Made by a program: the position numbers and the translations under genes. Source: Lingula anatina (lineage: Eukaryota; Brachiopoda; Lingulata; Lingulida; Lingulidae). Taken from it: a DNA stretch of 64,000 nucleotides. The notes under the pieces are model-generated. The model had not been told where the DNA came from. It saw only the letters and a list, made by a program, of their open reading frames with translations, and ran no database searches. Shown here one piece after another: positions 49,743-62,621 of the stretch. Where the stretch lies: the NCBI RefSeq assembly GCF_001039355.2, contig NW_019773981.1:263510-327509 (forward strand), in the 5' to 3' direction. The number at the start of each line of letters is the position of its first letter. Within the stretch, counting starts at the first letter, position 1.

Positions 49743-52238
49743 ACTTCCCTAAAAAGATAAAATATATCAATTTATATATATGTACGTAAATATGTAAAAT
49801 TTTGATTCACTCGAGTCCCGTATACATGGTGTATTATTAAGGACCTCGTCTGTTGTGCGTTAGACCCCCTTTACACGGTAAGCAACATTTGTGCGACCGT
49901 GGAACTAGCCAGAACGACGTGTCGGGCTCAAAGGAGGTACGGTGTTCGCTAAAATCGCACAAGGGTGCAACACAGGATGTTCTGACGACACGGGACTGAA
50001 GCCCATACACTCGTCATCACCTACACCACTTTTCGTGATAAAATTAGGGGTGGAGTCGTGCCCTATATATAGCGATTGCTATCTCAACTCAAGATAGAAA
50101 GATGTTAAACTGACGATTAACGGCTTGAGCTGTCTATGACTTATGCTTAGCAACGAGAAATAAAACGTCGATATTTTATATTTTCGGGATTTTTTTTACA
50201 GCACTGCATTATTTAATAATTAGATGCAGGAAAATCTGTAAGATCTAAAACCCTTTTAGAAACCTTAACTTTTGTTGTTCTACCCAGTATGATATAATAC
50301 TATAAACATTTTTTTCAGCTGCGCGTATAGGAAAATGCCTGGGTATTGCTATTTGTAATTAATGATTGACGGAAAAAAAGCTCACTAATGGACAATGTGT
50401 CGTGCCTGACATAAGGGCCATAAACATATTTTCATACATGACACATCGTCGTTAAGAAGAAACAGTTTTTACCAAGGATAAAAAGTGAGGTTGACAGATC
50501 TTTTTACGAGTAAACTTATACAAAACTTGGACCCATTAAAATGAATGCAATGACGAATAAAAAGTTTCATTCCCCATAGGGGTAACGCAGCACTCTCCAG
50601 TGACACGCATTACTAGATGACAGTCATTATTTTTTCACCTTTAAGGGCAAACAGTTATATCAAGAACAAATTAGGATGTCCCATTTTATAATGTTATAAA
50701 TCCCATGAAGACAGTTTATTGGTAAAAGCCGAATTAATTTCTTTGCTAAAAAAGGTTTAATGGCATATATGTCCAAAGAAAATGTTTGAATAGCTTTATG
50801 TAGTCTTCATTCGTATCTACAAAACACAGGAGAATAGTGTTGATATTATGTGCACTGGTAGGCGAAGTAGGGAGAGAAAATGACATTTCCAACAAGATCG
50901 GTACTGAAATACACAGGGTTTTTGAAGGAAAATAACAGTCATAATTCTTTCTTTGAGATCGGTAAAAGATACTTGAAAAGGTGATAAAAGGAAATACGTG
51001 CATGTGACGCCATCCAGGTTTTCGGTTCGCTCTTTATCACCCTCTTCAGTTTTGCAGGAACGTGCTACATCTTCGTTGGCAGTTTCTGTCTTTGAATTTC
51101 TCTTTCTATTCTTTTTTCCTTTTTTCGTTTTCTTTTCTTTCCTTCTTTCTTTTTTCTTTCTTTTTTTGGTCAAATTTTGTTTTGAGTTGGTTAGATTTTT
51201 TCAGACCTATGGTACTGGGAAATGGAATATATTTCTTTTTTTCAATCTCTACCTTATCCTTTTCTATATTCGTGATTTTCCTACACACTCCTGTCCATAA
51301 AATAAAAATAAAAGCTGGTCAAAGAAAATAACCGAATGAAAGACGGGTACTTGAAAGAGAAAAGGTAGGATCGTTGTATTTGAGTAAGGTTTTTGAAAAA
51401 TGGTCTCGTTAAATGACCAAATCTCTGTGACATTAGTATAAATGAGCAAAATTGTGAACATGCTTAGACTCGGCTATTTGAATGAGAAAACTTAGCACCG
51501 TTGACAAAGTTTTGATTCTCAATGTAGTAAATAGCTGATCCGCACACAAATAATCTGACAGGGATATTCATGATTAACCGAACTCGAGTTTTATTTTTAT
51601 TTAAGATATATTATATCGTTATTTGTGAAAAAAATATTAACGACTGAGTATAACTTAACGGCTGATCATGACTCATAAAGGATTACTTTCAGTGATCTAG
51701 TTTTTTGCTTACTACTGAAATATTGAGAAGCATTGAAAATTGTTCATAATTTCCAAGTAATTTCGAAGTGTAAGGAATAGTTTCTTTCATCAAAGGAAGT
51801 AACACATATGCCTCACAGCTAATTTCGCGTTGTGTTCTGTGAAGTTGTTGTAGATATCTTTGCAAGCAGTGGGTTAGCCAAAAAATACTTATAATACTCC
51901 CGTACATGCCTTTTTTTTTATAATAAATAAATCTTAAGTGATCATACACAAATGTCATCTCACCGATGACGTCATGATAAAAATATTAATTAAAGGGGAT
52001 AAATATGCAAAATCGGTTTCTAAAATATCTATTTATCTCAGCACCCACGAACACCGTTTCAACTATTAAAAACTAAATGAAACCTCTCTTATATTGGTGT
52101 ACCTAACTGTTACATAATATAATATGATATAATATAATATAATATAAAGATTATTTCAACTGTGCATATAGGTAAATGATTGACGAAAAAGAGGCTCACT
52201 AATGGACAATGTGTCGTGCCCGAAGGGTAATAAAAATA

Positions 52239-53742
52239 GAGACTTGACATTTAATATGGAATATTTCAGTTTTAAAGGTATACCTAGGCAAAAATGAGTT
52301 CTTTTTTCAAAAAAACTCAGATCTCAAATAAGATATCTGACTGGAGAAGTATGAAGTCAGGTGTGTCTCTACCAATTAACTGACTACCAAGTCTGTTGCA
52401 CCTGCTGCATTGCGTAATAAGCAGTGATTTAATTGGCTAGTGCTCCTTTAGGCTGGTCAAAGCTTGGCTTTGATGAAGCATGGTTCTGTCAAAAAAAAAA
52501 AGTATCCATATGTCGGCAACTACTGTATCGAAGAATTTGAAATTTTGCATGCAAGCGGTCGGTTTTGCAGTGCGTAAAATGAGTTAAGCAGTGTTTTATA
52601 AAATTGTTAAGCTGTGTCAGAATGGCGCGAAAAAGACAGACATTGCCAGACAGATAAATGTGTCAAACGAAATGGTCTGCACAGTTTTATAGAGTTATGC
52701 CCAAACTGATGTACCTACACAGAGACCACGCCCAATGCATTGACATCTTACCACCAGGGTACAGGACTCACAGTCCTTCACGATGTGCTGCTGCAATTAA
52801 ACCAAAACCACCCAGTCCGTTTTAAATGAGGGGCAAATTGTCACCAAAACACGTTTTTCAAGGCTCTTAGCGAACACCAAAATGGTTTCAGCAGGTTAGG
52901 ATATCAGGCGACCTCTGAGGAAGCCACTGTAAACAGCAAAACAGCGTAGTCTGTTTCTCTAATGAATTGGGGACCATGACCGTTTTTGGGTAGAACACTG
53001 AAACCGCGTGGCTTTCTTTATAGAGGTCATATTTCACCAGTACCGCTAAACTGGTCAAAACAAAGTTTACAGACATCCTGAACAGGCCTACGACAAGGCG
53101 TGTGCCACTTCTTAAGTGACTAGGGTCATTGACAGCGTCACTATTTGGAGTGGGAACCACATTGGTGCCAAAACACCAATGGTAGTCATTGATGAAAACC
53201 TTAACCAGATCAAATAAAGGAATACTCTGGGAACCACTTGACCATCATTTGATATTTGAACCACATAGACAATACGTGGGTAGGTCATTTCTCGCCGAAT
53301 TAACGGCCTGCATGTCCTACAACAAAACTTTTATTCCAGATTAAACTCTAAAAACATATCCCAAGGAATGCCTTGCCGCTAGAGAGCGCTGGTAACAGCC
53401 AGAAGGGACCAGACGTAACAGCGACCGTTACTATGACTAGACACTGACATGAGGGGCCTTTGTGGGGCGTGTAACTCTTTTAAAGACTATAATTTGGAAA
53501 ATATGGAGATCCAAAATATCGCTTTCAATGGTTGTCGTTTGACTTAAAATAAGCAATGTCTTTTTGTTTGCTTCACTATCGAATTCAGTTAATGAACTGA
53601 TGTCACAATGACATCGAACAGATTATCAAAAGTTTTAAAAACACGATTTTAATCCTTATTTTCATTTATCAATCAGCAAAATAGGAGAAAAACTGATGAA
53701 TTATGATTTGGAGAAAATATTCCATATTAAATGTCAAGTCTG
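52239..53742 (+). mobile_element. Tc1/mariner element, decayed, with TA target duplication
   Basis: Inverted ends of 28 bp match except at the first base (AGACTTGACATTTAATATGG and its inverse). TA at 52237-52238 and 53743-53744 flanks it, and the uninterrupted sequence is present in unit 1 (near 31297) and unit 2. Total 1,504 bp. The plus strand holds a broken transposase: a helix-turn-helix-like stretch (D-I-A-R-Q-I-N-V-S-N-E-M-V) near 52640, and S-V-T-I-W-S-G then T-P-M-V-V-I-D-E near 53125-53190, as around the second catalytic Asp of this superfamily. Many stops and frame changes make it inactive. Confidence 0.85.
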
Positions 53743-54470
53743 TATTTCATGAGGTTATATTATGTAAGTGTCATCGTCGAAGAATTCTTGAGTAAAATGA
53801 CGGCTTCTTTGTACAGCACTGATTAAAAGCAATTAACTCTGCAAATTTAAGTAATCAACATTTGTATCTATCGCGTCACTAACGCTTCGAGAGAGTGAAG
53901 CTATAGAGCACGAATAACACGGACGTAAATACGGAGCGTTAGGAGTTGAAAACTTCACTTAGAACATGTGTTTACAGCACGGGCGTCGACAATTAAATCC
54001 TTTACCTGGTCTTTATAATATGTGGACTTGGGGGTTTTCTTTGTGCGACCGTACGTAAATCTGACACGAATCGTGGATTCTTTGTTTGAGATCGGTGAAA
54101 AATGCTTGAAAAGGTGATAAAAGGAAATACGTGCATGTGACACCATCCAGTTTTTCAGTTCGCTTTATCACCCTCTTCAGTTTTGCAATTTCCAAGTGTA
54201 AGGAATAGTTTCTTTTATCAAAGGAAATAACACATTTGCCTCATAGCTAATTTCGCATTGTGTCGTGTGAAGTTGTTGATGCACATTTTACGACTAAATC
54301 TGTCGTGCCACACGCATACAAAAGTGAAGTCCGAATAAAACAGAATTGTTTGGACTAATTGGCAATTTTAAGTAAAATATGCATTGATCAAAACATTTAA
54401 ATCCCCCTCTCAGAACAACATACACGCACATTTGAGATCATGCAAGGAAACTTGAGAAGGTGCTAATCGN

Positions 54471-54485
54471 TATCACCGGCCTTAA
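54471..54485. mobile_element. Right end of the TTAA-target DNA transposon
   Basis: TATCACCGGCC then TTAA, the inverse of the end at 49485-49497. After it, the sequence continues with GATTGCGTTATGCAC as in unit 1 at 31653. The interior of this element is not represented between the two ends. Confidence 0.6.
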
Positions 54486-55079
54486 GATTGCGTTATGCAC
54501 TAAATATAAGTCGAAAACCAAATGTCCAATTTGGGCACACATTGAATTAGGCGTACTTAATTCATATGTGCAAAGAACATTTTTTTCTGTATGTAAAAAG
54601 GTTCAATACAAATTACAGATTTTTCAAACATCGACTTGTCCATCCGTTATTATGACAGAAAAAATAACTTTCCAAAAACAAGCCGGAGTTAAACGCTTTA
54701 GATTTCAGTCTGTAATCTTTTTAAAAAGGCAGATAATCTATCGTCATTTCCAAATTTGCATTTTTTCTTAATTACTCTGCCGATCATAATATGTTATGAT
54801 ATTCATAAATCCCCTGAAAATTTTGAAAAATTGTGAAACGTGACTGTTTTACCCCAAGTATATGCCTTCAGGGACACTTAAACCTCCACGTAAAATGATT
54901 TTAACGCTAATCTCATCTACAAATAATGTTTAATCATACCTTGTCAACTTTTTGTCCCTTTACTTTGTCATCGCAGTTAAGTTTACTTCACTGTAAGGCC
55001 ACCGGCCTTTTTACAATAATTTGTTAATCATTAATTTCTATAATTGCGCATTACATTATACATTTCCCTTGTCCATTTC

Positions 55080-56322
55080 TAAAAACGACTTTCATCTTAT
55101 TTCTGCTTTTGTCAAATAATTCGCAATTTTTCTTAAAACTCTAATACTTTCTGATTTCTTCAATATGATAAATAATTCATATGAACCCAATTTCCAATTA
55201 CAAATATCCGATAAGAAATTATCCCTTAGGTCGCTATAATGAGGACATTCTAACAAGAAGTGTCTTTCGCACTCGCACCTCGCACCTCCCAATTACAACA
55301 CTGACAAATTTTCTGATCCCTAGACGTACCACTATGTCTATCTTTTTCAATTTCAAGTTGATGATTTGAACATCTGAATCGCGCTAAAACTGATATACAG
55401 CTAGCTTTATCAAATACTGTAATGTATATATGGCTCAGTAATGAGATCACGCTTAAATAACTTATGAGCCGGAACATCTAGTTTCATACGACTGGGAGTC
55501 AATATCCATGCACCTTTGATGAAATTCCTTTATAAATGAACTTTCACTCCCCATTTCTTGATTAATCCAGGCTATTCCAATATCATACCCATATAACAGT
55601 TTCTTTACTTGTAATGCCAAGCAATCTTTATCGTTTTCTGTCATATTATACAGCCACACGTAACACGCTTTAATAAGCCTATTTCAGGTGCTTTCATAAG
55701 CTTAAAAAGATAACAACTCTTCGTATGAGATCTATATTTCACAATAAAAACCTTGTGAATAACTCATAGAATTATAATATATTCCGTTTTACGACAAAAA
55801 CATCAGTTATAGCTATTATTCTGATATCTGAGCTTGTCTTCAGATCACGCGACCTCCATTGATGGCTATACTCGGTTATAATCTCTTAAGAGATTTTAAC
55901 AAAAAAAACAAACTTTTTAGAAAAAAAAACAAAGACTAACTTTGAATGTCAAAATGGATTCATTAACCATTGGTAAGTATGGGAAAATTGTTGTTTACTC
56001 CAGGAAAATTCATTTTTTGGTCAAAACGAAGAGTTATTATCCCTTTAATTATTTTCACCAAACGCCCAACCATTAAAGTATTTTTCCTAATTCACCCCTT
56101 GCCGCTACGTTAGACGCATTTCTTCTTATTACATTAAATTTTCAGAATTTATTCTGTACAATTTCTGCGTCTTGCCCAGGATGCAAGCCCCATACTTTTG
56201 CCCCATAGTTTGAAATAGGCACTATCTTTGTATCAAAAACTTTTAGCCAGCAATCAACCTTGATTTCACCAAATTTACTCATATGCTTTGTTACGCGCCT
56301 AGTTCTCAAATCCAAGCAGTGA

Positions 56323-56353
<31 letters not shown>

Positions 56354-56375
56354 ACAGACTGATGAGTGTGACCAA
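55080..56375 (-). pseudogene. LINE ORF2 3' remnant, unit 2
   Basis: Duplicate of 32250-33212. It keeps the V-P-I-S-N-Y-G-A-K-V-W-G piece (56142-56300), the C-S-N-H-Q-L-E-I-E-K piece (about 55340) and a better-preserved C-terminal stretch (C-E-R-H-F-L-L-E-C-P-H-Y-S-D-L-R near 55220-55270), whose C-x-C-x3-H-x4-C spacing is typical of the cysteine/histidine region at the end of many invertebrate LINEs. Broken by stops. An (AAAT)n array lies at 56322-56355. Confidence 0.7.
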
Positions 56376-57854
56376 TAAAGGTATTTCTTACCTTTGATGG
56401 CACCGTAATTCTGCAAAACAACAGCTATTGGCTATGCAGCACCCAACCTCCGCCAAGGCAGTCGGCTCGTTTCCAAAACTTGGACAAGTGCCGTTTTAAA
56501 ATAGCAAACCGAGTATTTATCAGAAGCAGAGGAAGCCCATGTCACGATTTCATGTCTGTTGGACGTAAAATAATTACGGCAATTACCACAATCAATCATC
56601 TGTACAGCCAAAGAGGTGACGTTCCTCGTAATTACGATAAAGTGTGCGTTTGTCATTGGACATCTGCCATCCCGTGAAGAGTTGGACAAATGCATAGACA
56701 TAGTCACATAAAATAATTAAATGGTTAAGTGTAAGAATATCGATAGTTATTCTCATCAAGATAAACTTCCATTTTGCTATTAAAAGCAAATTATACATGT
56801 TAAGGTTAAAAAGTTTTAAATGTACTCATAACGCTCTTCTCTGTATCATCAGCTTCAGGTAAATTTTACATTAATAATATTATGGCACGACAAACTAATG
56901 TTCCTAACGTCAACAATTCTTTAATACAAACCAACCAACCAATACCTTGCTTTCTCTCTCCAATTCTGTAATAAGTTAAATTTACACTATGCCCATTTTA
57001 CGTAAAATAAATATGCCATTTTTATCTTAAAAATATATCCAAAAGAGTTACATGTATAAAACGGACATATCCATAATGACTGACCAAAAACCAGATTTTT
57101 TAATGACAATTCGAGTACTTGTTAAATTTAAATATCTACAAAAATTCTGAAAAGAATAAGTAATGTTGCATCTTGAAATGTAGATGTCCAGTTGCAGTTT
57201 GGTATAAGATATCAAAATCCCATGCGTTAATGCTGTTGACTTTGACGTTCAAAAGGAGTCTTCGATTGAAAGATTAGTTTTTACCAAGGATAAAAACAGA
57301 CGGATCTTTTTTACGAGTAAACTTGGACGAAACTTGAACCCATTATAATGGATGCAATGAAAAGAAGCTTCATTCCCCCTAGGAGTAACGCAGCACTCTC
57401 TTGTGACACGTATGAATCCAATGAAGACAGTTAATTGATAAAAGCCGAATTCATTTTTTTGCTAAGAAAGTCTTAATGATATATATATATTCAAAGAAAA
57501 TGTTTTAATAGCTTTTGTAGTCTCCCTTTGTGTCTACGAAACATACATGAGAATGGTGTTGATAATTATGCGCACTGGTGAGCGAAGTAACATTGAGACG
57601 GAAAGTGACATTTCCAACAAAATCGTTATGTCATCCACAAGATCCAGCAACAGGGTTTCTGAAAGAAATTAAAAGAAAAATAATAAAAACTGGGAATGTA
57701 TGGCTATAACTTTTATCATCTTTAAACTTAAAATTAATGTTCAGGTAGGCGAATAGGTTAAGTACAAAGCAGCTTTTTTTGGACCAATTGGCATTTGGAC
57801 TAAAAAGTGCAAACACTAAAACTTGTAAATAGTCCTCTCATTTCAAAATGCATC

Positions 57855-58870
57855 CACATTTGAGATCGGCGAAAAATACTTGAAAAGGTGATAAAAGGAA
57901 ATACGTGCATGTGACGCCATCCAAGTTTTCAGTTCGCTCTTTATCACCCTCTTCAGTTTTGCAGAAAACTGCTACACCTTCGTTGGCACTTAACACGAAA
58001 AAGTTTCTTTCTTTGAATTTGTCTTTCTACCTTTTTTTTGTCAAATTTTGTTTTGAGTTGTTAGATTTGTTTCCTTTTTAATTTGTTTCTTTTTTAATCT
58101 CTATCTTATCCTTTTCTAGATTCTGGATTTTCCTACACATTCCAGTCCATGAAATAAAAATAAAAGGTGGTTAAACAAAATAACCGCGTGAAAGACGGGC
58201 ACTTGATTCTTGAAAGAGAAAAGATAGGTTTTTAAAAGATGGTATCGTTAAATGACCAATTCTCTCATTTACACTAGTACTATGATAATCGAGCAAAATC
58301 ATGAACATGCTCAGACTTGGCTATTTGAATAAGAAAACTTAGCACCGTTGACAAAGGTTTGATCCTCAGTGTAGATAGCTGATAAAGATCTGCACACAAA
58401 TAGTCTGACAGATCCATCGGGTAGTTTGCAGTAATTTAAATAAGACTGCATTAGACAATGTATACATTAAAATAATTTTACATTGGACATATTATTATTA
58501 TGTCCAAGTTTTACAGAAATATCTTAGAATTAGAATTATCTTAGAATTAGAATTTTATCTAATTTTCATTGTTAAAGAACTATACAGGGGTACTCATGAT
58601 TAGCCTAGAACTTGAGTTTTATTAAATCTTTATTTGTGAAAAATATTAACGACTGAGTATAACTTAACGGGTGATCATGACTCGTAAAGGATTACTTTCA
58701 GTGATCTAGTTTTCAAGTTACTACTCAAATATTGAGAAGCGTTCAAAATTGTTGATAATTTCCAATAATTTCCAAGTGTATACGTAAGGAATAGTTTCTT
58801 TTATCAAAGGAAATAACACATTTGCCTCATAGCTAATTTCGCATTTTGTCGTTTGAAATTGTTGATGCAC
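57855..58870. repeat. Block R, diverged second copy in unit 2
   Basis: Partner of 34030-35045. Begins CATTTGAGATCGGCGAAAA and ends near the motif ACGACTAAATCTGTCGTGCC, which also appears near 33538, 35060 and 54288. Confidence 0.65.
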
Positions 58871-60415
58871 ATTTTACGACTAAATCTGTCGTGCCACACG
58901 CATACAAAAGTGAAGTCCGAATAAAACAGAATTGTTTGGACTAATTGGCAATTTTAAGTAAAATATGCATTGATCAAAACATTTCAATCCCCCTCTCAGA
59001 ACAACATACACGCACATTTGAGATCATGCAAGGAAACTTGAGAAGGTGCTAATTGGCAGTACGTGCACGTTCCTTATGTGTAGCGTCTTCCGTCTTTCCT
59101 GTTTGCNNNNNNNNNNNNNNNNNNNNNNNNNNNNNNNNNNNNNNNNNNNNNNNNNNNNNNNNNNNNNNNNNNNNNNNNNNNNNNNNNNTTTATCGTACCA
59201 TGTAACTTTTGGCTTAGCAAAATATATAATCTGTTTTAACAGTCACAACATGGAGTCGTTTAATTTTTTTCAATGTGCAATGTTAAAGGCATAGAATCTG
59301 GGAATCTCCGTTGCAAAGATCGCGTTATCCCAAGAGCCCACAGTGCCCAGCCTTACACAGACAACACGTTTTGAAAATTTTTGATAGAAATATGTTGGGC
59401 GATTCAAAAAGCTTCACTGAAAAAACATTGACAAAGATTTTCACAGTTGTTTATTTAGGATCATATTTTCGACACAGCAGCACCAGTGCACTCCAAATAC
59501 ACGGAGAAACAAAATATTGAGCACGTCTAAACAATCTATACATTTGAAGAAAAACTTCGGAGTTCTACATTTGGTTCTCTTTCAAATTTACGTATGCATC
59601 TTTTTTATACGTGAACTGTTAAGGTGCATTTCAAGACATACTATGGCGGCCTATCGCAGTACCTAAGTTAAGCGTGTGATTACGATCAGTTCACCGTACA
59701 ATGTTAATCTACAATAGCATTGATACTGGCACAGGTACTCCCCGCTAAGTTAAACTATTCCAACTTCACGGGAAACCAAGAACTGCATAAAAAGAAATTT
59801 AGGACTATCCTTGAATACGTTTTTACTTACACATGTAATAGACTTTTATGAAGAGTAATATCTAATCATTAATATTTACCACCTGTTTTTTAAACATAAT
59901 GAAAAAGGAGACGCCTTAAACACAGGTGCCGTCCTCCGACCCATTGTTGAAGCAATAATTATAACTTATTACACTGTACACGTAAAATTACAATAATATT
60001 TGTTGACCGATATCATATATATATACATACATACGTGAGAAGAAAAGCACTTTGCTCTAAACTGCTACTGAATGAGAACTTCATAATTTTCTACTTGCAG
60101 AGTGGTGTCACATCCCAAGATAAAAAAAAATAATAATAATAAAAAAAAAAAAAATAAATAAATAAAAAAAAATCTTTGAAAAATGACAAAAACCATATGG
60201 CAACCTAGTAGTATTATCTTGGTCGCATTATTTTTATACCAATGTTTTAGTGCAGGTGCAGATGGCCTTATTTCGTCCAGGTGCAGATGGCCGTATTCAG
60301 AATATCTACAATATCAAACAAGTGTACAACCCTATAACATAGAGTACAAGGAGAAAAACAGACTAACTACTGCTTTAGAGGATATTATTGTGAGGATATA
60401 AGTTCACATTTATGC

Positions 60416-60418
<3 letters not shown>

Positions 60419-60504
<86 letters not shown>
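60419..60504. repeat. AT dinucleotide array
   Basis: About 43 perfect AT repeats, able to form a cruciform. Confidence 0.97.
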
Positions 60505-60507
<3 letters not shown>

Positions 60508-61406
60508 GCAACAGTCAGCGAAACTCACTGCAATTTACTGCATTGTTATTCGACTTGTACCTGAAACAAGTCTTATTTCTATTGAAAGTAAGCTTTATCC
60601 TACACACTTGTGACTAGAAAACATAATCTAATATGGTAAGGCTAGTAAACGTTAATTCCTTGAGATAAGATATACTACAATTGGATATTACACGTTTACT
60701 TGTACTACTGAGCAAAATAACTACTAAATTGTATGTGTAATAAATGAGCAGCTTGGGGTGGTTAATAAAAAACCCTTATGATCAAATGAAAATTTGACAA
60801 TGTAAAAAGGGATGTAATAAATACTACAATGAACAGTTATATACATTGATCATACCCCAATCATGTTATATGTACTACTCTCCATATCAAGCACAATTTA
60901 TACTGGACATTGGACAAAAGTTCTACATATGTTTGAAAGTATACTTTGAAGCAATAGGGATAAATCACCAAAATGATTCATGGAGTTCTAGTAGAGAAAA
61001 AAAAAGTTATATAGAATCCCTTGGGGCATAAAAATGCCTTGTACTGTAATTTGCAAAACTCTTTTCATTGCATACATTTCTAATATAACCTTCCACTTGA
61101 AATGAAGTTGCTTGTATGATCATAACAACATCACAATCAAATAAAATGTACAGCAGATATTCTTAACTTCACACAATGTCTTGGTTGATTCTAAATTTCA
61201 AATCAAAGAGTAATTACCATGCAGGGGAACATAATATGCACAAAGAAAATGTCAACAGCTTTTACTAGTACACTGTATGTCCTTGAACAATACCAATAAA
61301 ATCACTGTGGCACAAACTATGCACCAACGAGATCTAACAGCATCATCACGAGAAAGAGAAGAGAATGGCTCAGTGACCCAGATGCCACTTTCGAAATAAG
61401 CATCCA

Positions 61407-61410
<4 letters not shown>

Positions 61411-61444
<34 letters not shown>
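61411..61444. repeat. TG microsatellite
   Basis: About 17 perfect TG repeats, ending GCGCATGCATG. Confidence 0.95.
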
Positions 61445-61447
<3 letters not shown>

Positions 61448-62621
61448 ATGCATGAACCTACTAATAAACTTATTTACCTGAAAGGAACCAATATTAGTAG
61501 CATTATATGCAGACAACTTACAGTACAATGTTCCAAACTCCATGTTCAGTACTTTTTGATGTAGAAAAATGTTTAACATCTTGTCAGTTACATAAAAGGA
61601 TAGCAGTTTTCAGCATCATTATCTGCATCTTTTTAATGAACATGATTTGTACATTATTAAATCGAGTTAACTGTTACCAATTAGCATTGACAGTATCACA
61701 ATCAACACTATCTACATTTTATGACACCGTACAAGTGTATAACCAGTAACATTCTCATGTTGAGTAACACACTCTTAAGTTCCTCATAATTATTTTCACA
61801 GCAAATGTTATCACAATGGGGACCCACGACACAAAAGGGAAAAAAGTTCACATCACTACAAACTTAAATGGAAGCTTACTAAATAACATCACCTGATTAG
61901 AAAACTACTCTTGCCTATGTCACATCTCATTCAAACATGTCTGGCAACAATAGTCCGCCCATTTACTGCCAATTTTATCTACGTGTGCCCACACTCTTGG
62001 ACCCAAATTAATTAATATAAAAATAAAATTAAAATAAAATTAAACATTCAGTCTTGTGGCTGATTTCACCAGATTACGAAATACACAGATTGTGATAAAT
62101 AACTTCAAAGAATGATTGTTTATTTGCTTAACAAATGTTTCCTAGTAAATATCTATTAACTTAAACTACAATTCACACCTACTTTATCAGACTTAAGCAC
62201 CTGAATTAACTAAAACACACCTGAATATTTGATTGTTAATGTATTATTTTACGGAGGGGTGCAAGTGGACCTTATGCTTTGATACCCATTTCATAATAAA
62301 TATGTACATACACCATAAATAAATAAAAAAATGGATTTTGTACATCTGGGAAAAACAAAACTACAAAGCCTAGAATGCATTTTTTGTGTCTTGGAGTTGC
62401 ATAATTGTCCATGGTTCCAAGTCTGAGTAAGTGATGGCAAAGTTCAGGGGTTGTACATACACTGAAAGCTGTACATTAACTTTCAAATGGATTACTTTTT
62501 CACCATCAACATTTATTTTTACTAACCAGCAACTGTTTTGCTGTATTACAGTGACTTAACCTCATACAACGCACTGAAAAAAAAAGCAGAACATCTTAGT
62601 TCCTGACAAACTCTTCCTGGT

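Larger units (their letters stand above)
49499..54469. repeat. Contig between single Ns: third, partial copy of the unit
   Basis: Runs parallel to about 28260-31652 of unit 1 (exon 1 fragment, promoter, block R at 50955-51900, ATAAT array), carries a Tc1/mariner insertion, then at about 54084 switches abruptly to block R sequence and to the segment otherwise found at 58790-59052. It is bounded by Ns at 49498 and 54470 and sits between the two ends of one TTAA element, so its placement here is doubtful. Confidence 0.65.
37423..59352. repeat. Segmental duplication, unit 2
   Basis: Second copy of 20022-36779, in the same orientation. It opens with the duplicated last codons and stop of TLCD5 (TAA at 37451-37453). 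It is longer mainly because of 49489-54481 (TTAA-element ends plus a contig between single Ns) and the 800-bp element at 43217-44016. Gaps of N lie at 40753-40776 (after a G run) and 59107-59188. Confidence 0.9.
59353..62621. other. Right flank of the duplication and PAFAH1B downstream region
   Basis: No gene is supported in 3.3 kb. Contents: an A-rich tract (60120-60175), a long (AT)n at 60419-60504, a (TG)n at 61411-61444, and AT-rich sequence. Minus-strand AATAAA (TTTATT at 62512-62517) about 105 bp after the PAFAH1B stop is a likely poly(A) signal. A short plus-strand frame at 60183-60401 begins with a hydrophobic stretch but has an internal 12-bp direct repeat and no family match. Confidence 0.55.

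Noticed and set aside
60183-60401. 72-residue frame with a signal-peptide-like start
   Set aside because: Contains an internal direct repeat, sits between A-rich and AT arrays, has no splice context and no recognised family.
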